Shown: in pieces, positions 7,422 through 8,132 of the stretch
How positions within the stretch are numbered: the first letter of the stretch is position 1
Layout of the letters: every line of letters starts with the position of its first letter
DNA from: Steroidobacteraceae bacterium
GTDB lineage: Bacteria > Pseudomonadota > Gammaproteobacteria > Steroidobacterales > Steroidobacteraceae
Reading direction: 5' to 3'
Length of the DNA: 8,132 nt
Assembly (NCBI GenBank): GCA_023253235.1
Contig: JALRHE010000394.1
Span: forward strand, 1-8,132
The notes under the pieces: model-generated
Seen by the model: the letters and a program-made list of their open reading frames with translations, nothing else
What the model was told of the DNA's origin: nothing
Databases searched by the model: none
Translations under genes and position numbers: made by a program

Positions 7422-7427
7422 CTCCTC
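7422..7427 (-). promoter_or_regulatory. Shine-Dalgarno for oligopeptidase B
   Basis: On the minus strand GAGGAG lies ten bases before the ATG at 7411. It overlaps the TGA stop of the upstream MFS gene (7426-7428 on the plus strand), so ribosomes finishing that gene would sit on the binding site of the next. It decides the start at 7411 over longer readings of the frame. Confidence 0.75.
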
Positions 7428-8132
7428 AGTTTCGATTTTCCGGCGCTTGTATCGCCTTCTCCAGCATGAAGGACATCACCAACGATATCAGCGACAGCGC
7501 TGCACAAAACGCCAGCATCGGCACGGGCGTATCGGTCGGCATGAATCCCACCGCTTGTACTGCGAGTGCGGCCATCGCCTGTTGCGAGAAGCCTATCAGG
7601 CCCGAGGCGGCGCCAGCATAGCCTGGGGCGAGCCGAACAGCGGTGGCGGTGATGTGCGGCAACGCCAAGCCTTGGGCGAGCGCCAGCGGGAACATCGGCA
7701 CGAACCAATAGATCGGATGGGTGAGCCCCACCGCTACGAAGCCGAAAGCCAGGCATGCAGCACCCGCCTGCAGCAGGATACCGAAACGCGCAACTCGCTC
7801 CATGCTCGCATGTCCGCGCAGACGAGAGACATAAAGATTGCCGAGAAAGTATCCTGACGATAAGAAAAACACATACAGACCAAAGTCGGTCGCCGGTTTG
7901 CCGAGCATGTCGCTCATGACATAAGGAGCGAGCGTGATGAAGCCGAGATAGAGTGCGTAAATCACGCCAGCATCGACGGCGCATTCGAGAAACGCGCGCT
8001 TGCGTAACAAGTTGGCCGAGGCTCGTCCCACTTCCTTCAAAGTCAAAGAATCGGCTCTGAAGACGCGCGTCTCGGGCAACCAGCGCCATGCAGCGAGCCC
8101 GATCACGATCGACAGCACGAGTAGCAAAACGA
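7426..8132 (-). CDS. MFS drug-resistance-type transporter (Bcr/CflA-like), C-terminal part
   Basis: This gene is cut by the window end: about 235 C-terminal residues are visible and the frame is still open at 8132. The visible part begins in a membrane helix (SIVIGLAAW) followed by RWLPETR, the cytoplasmic sequence that ends helix 6 in Bcr/CflA-type drug/proton antiporters. A basic central loop follows, then about six hydrophobic segments, as expected for the second half of a 12-helix carrier. Helix 11 contains GAASGLIGFSQQAMAALA, which fits the glycine- and alanine-rich helix of this subfamily. Bcr/CflA exporters use the proton gradient to export drugs or small metabolites, including cysteine or dipeptides in some bacteria. 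The substrate here is unknown. The stop is 14 bases before oligopeptidase B, so they are almost certainly one transcript. The apparent TTG start near 8127 is only where the visible frame happens to begin. Confidence 0.85.
   Translation of the reverse strand, partial: VLLLVLSIVIGLAAWRWLPETRVFRADSLTLKEVGRASANLLRKRAFLECAVDAGVIYALYLGFITLAPYVMSDMLGKPATDFGLYVFFLSSGYFLGNLYVSRLRGHASMERVARFGILLQAGAACLAFGFVAVGLTHPIYWFVPMFPLALAQGLALPHITATAVRLAPGYAGAASGLIGFSQQAMAALAVQAVGFMPTDTPVPMLAFCAALSLISLVMSFMLEKAIQAPENRN

Noticed and set aside
6854..7621. A 255-codon open frame on the plus strand, antisense to oligopeptidase B.
   Set aside because: It has no recognisable domain and lies opposite a well-supported gene, and its codon pattern looks like the complement of the real frame.
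7412..8089. The oligopeptidase B reading frame stays open for 226 further codons upstream, giving an apparent 937-residue fusion.
   Set aside because: That stretch is low-complexity, Arg- and Cys-rich translation overlapping the real MFS gene in another frame. The Shine-Dalgarno and signal peptide place the start at 7411.
1..8132. Apparent abundance of GATC and CGATCG in the window.
   Set aside because: I could not count it reliably against the expectation for this base composition, and it is spread through coding sequence without clustering.

Overview
The window is gene-dense bacterial DNA of moderately high GC. It is almost entirely coding: the only non-coding sequence between genes is 14 bases, at 7412-7425. 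The protein families (PutP-type symporter, Bcr/CflA-type exporter, oligopeptidase B, VOC proteins, GTG starts) fit a Pseudomonadota chromosome, most likely a gammaproteobacterium. The genus is not determinable by eye. I see no RNA gene, mobile element, CRISPR array, long repeat or convincing promoter or terminator.

Plus-strand arm (1-4617). Five genes run head-to-tail: the 3' end of a VOC-fold (glyoxalase/dioxygenase superfamily) protein, an alpha/beta hydrolase, a PutP-type sodium/proline symporter, an MFS transporter, and a small ATP-grasp enzyme of the DcsG/RimK-like type. Every junction is a 4-base stop-start overlap (GTGA, GTGA, ATGA, ATGA), and only the putP-like gene has an obvious Shine-Dalgarno of its own. 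This looks like one translationally coupled operon whose promoter lies upstream of the window.

Minus-strand arm (8132-4614). A Bcr/CflA-like MFS exporter, cut by the window end, is followed after 14 bases by an oligopeptidase B with an N-terminal signal peptide. That gene overlaps by ATGA a two-module VOC protein. The two arms meet tail-to-tail, with both TAG stops sharing the palindrome CTAG at 4614-4617.

Together the genes suggest amino-acid and peptide handling: an exported basic-residue-specific peptidase, a likely proline importer, two MFS carriers, and an ATP-grasp ligase that could use an amino-acid-like acid. The hydrolase and VOC proteins could be detoxification or tailoring enzymes. 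A shared pathway is inference. The least characterised element is the ATP-grasp gene coupled directly to two transporters. The rest are recognisable families in an unusually compact arrangement.
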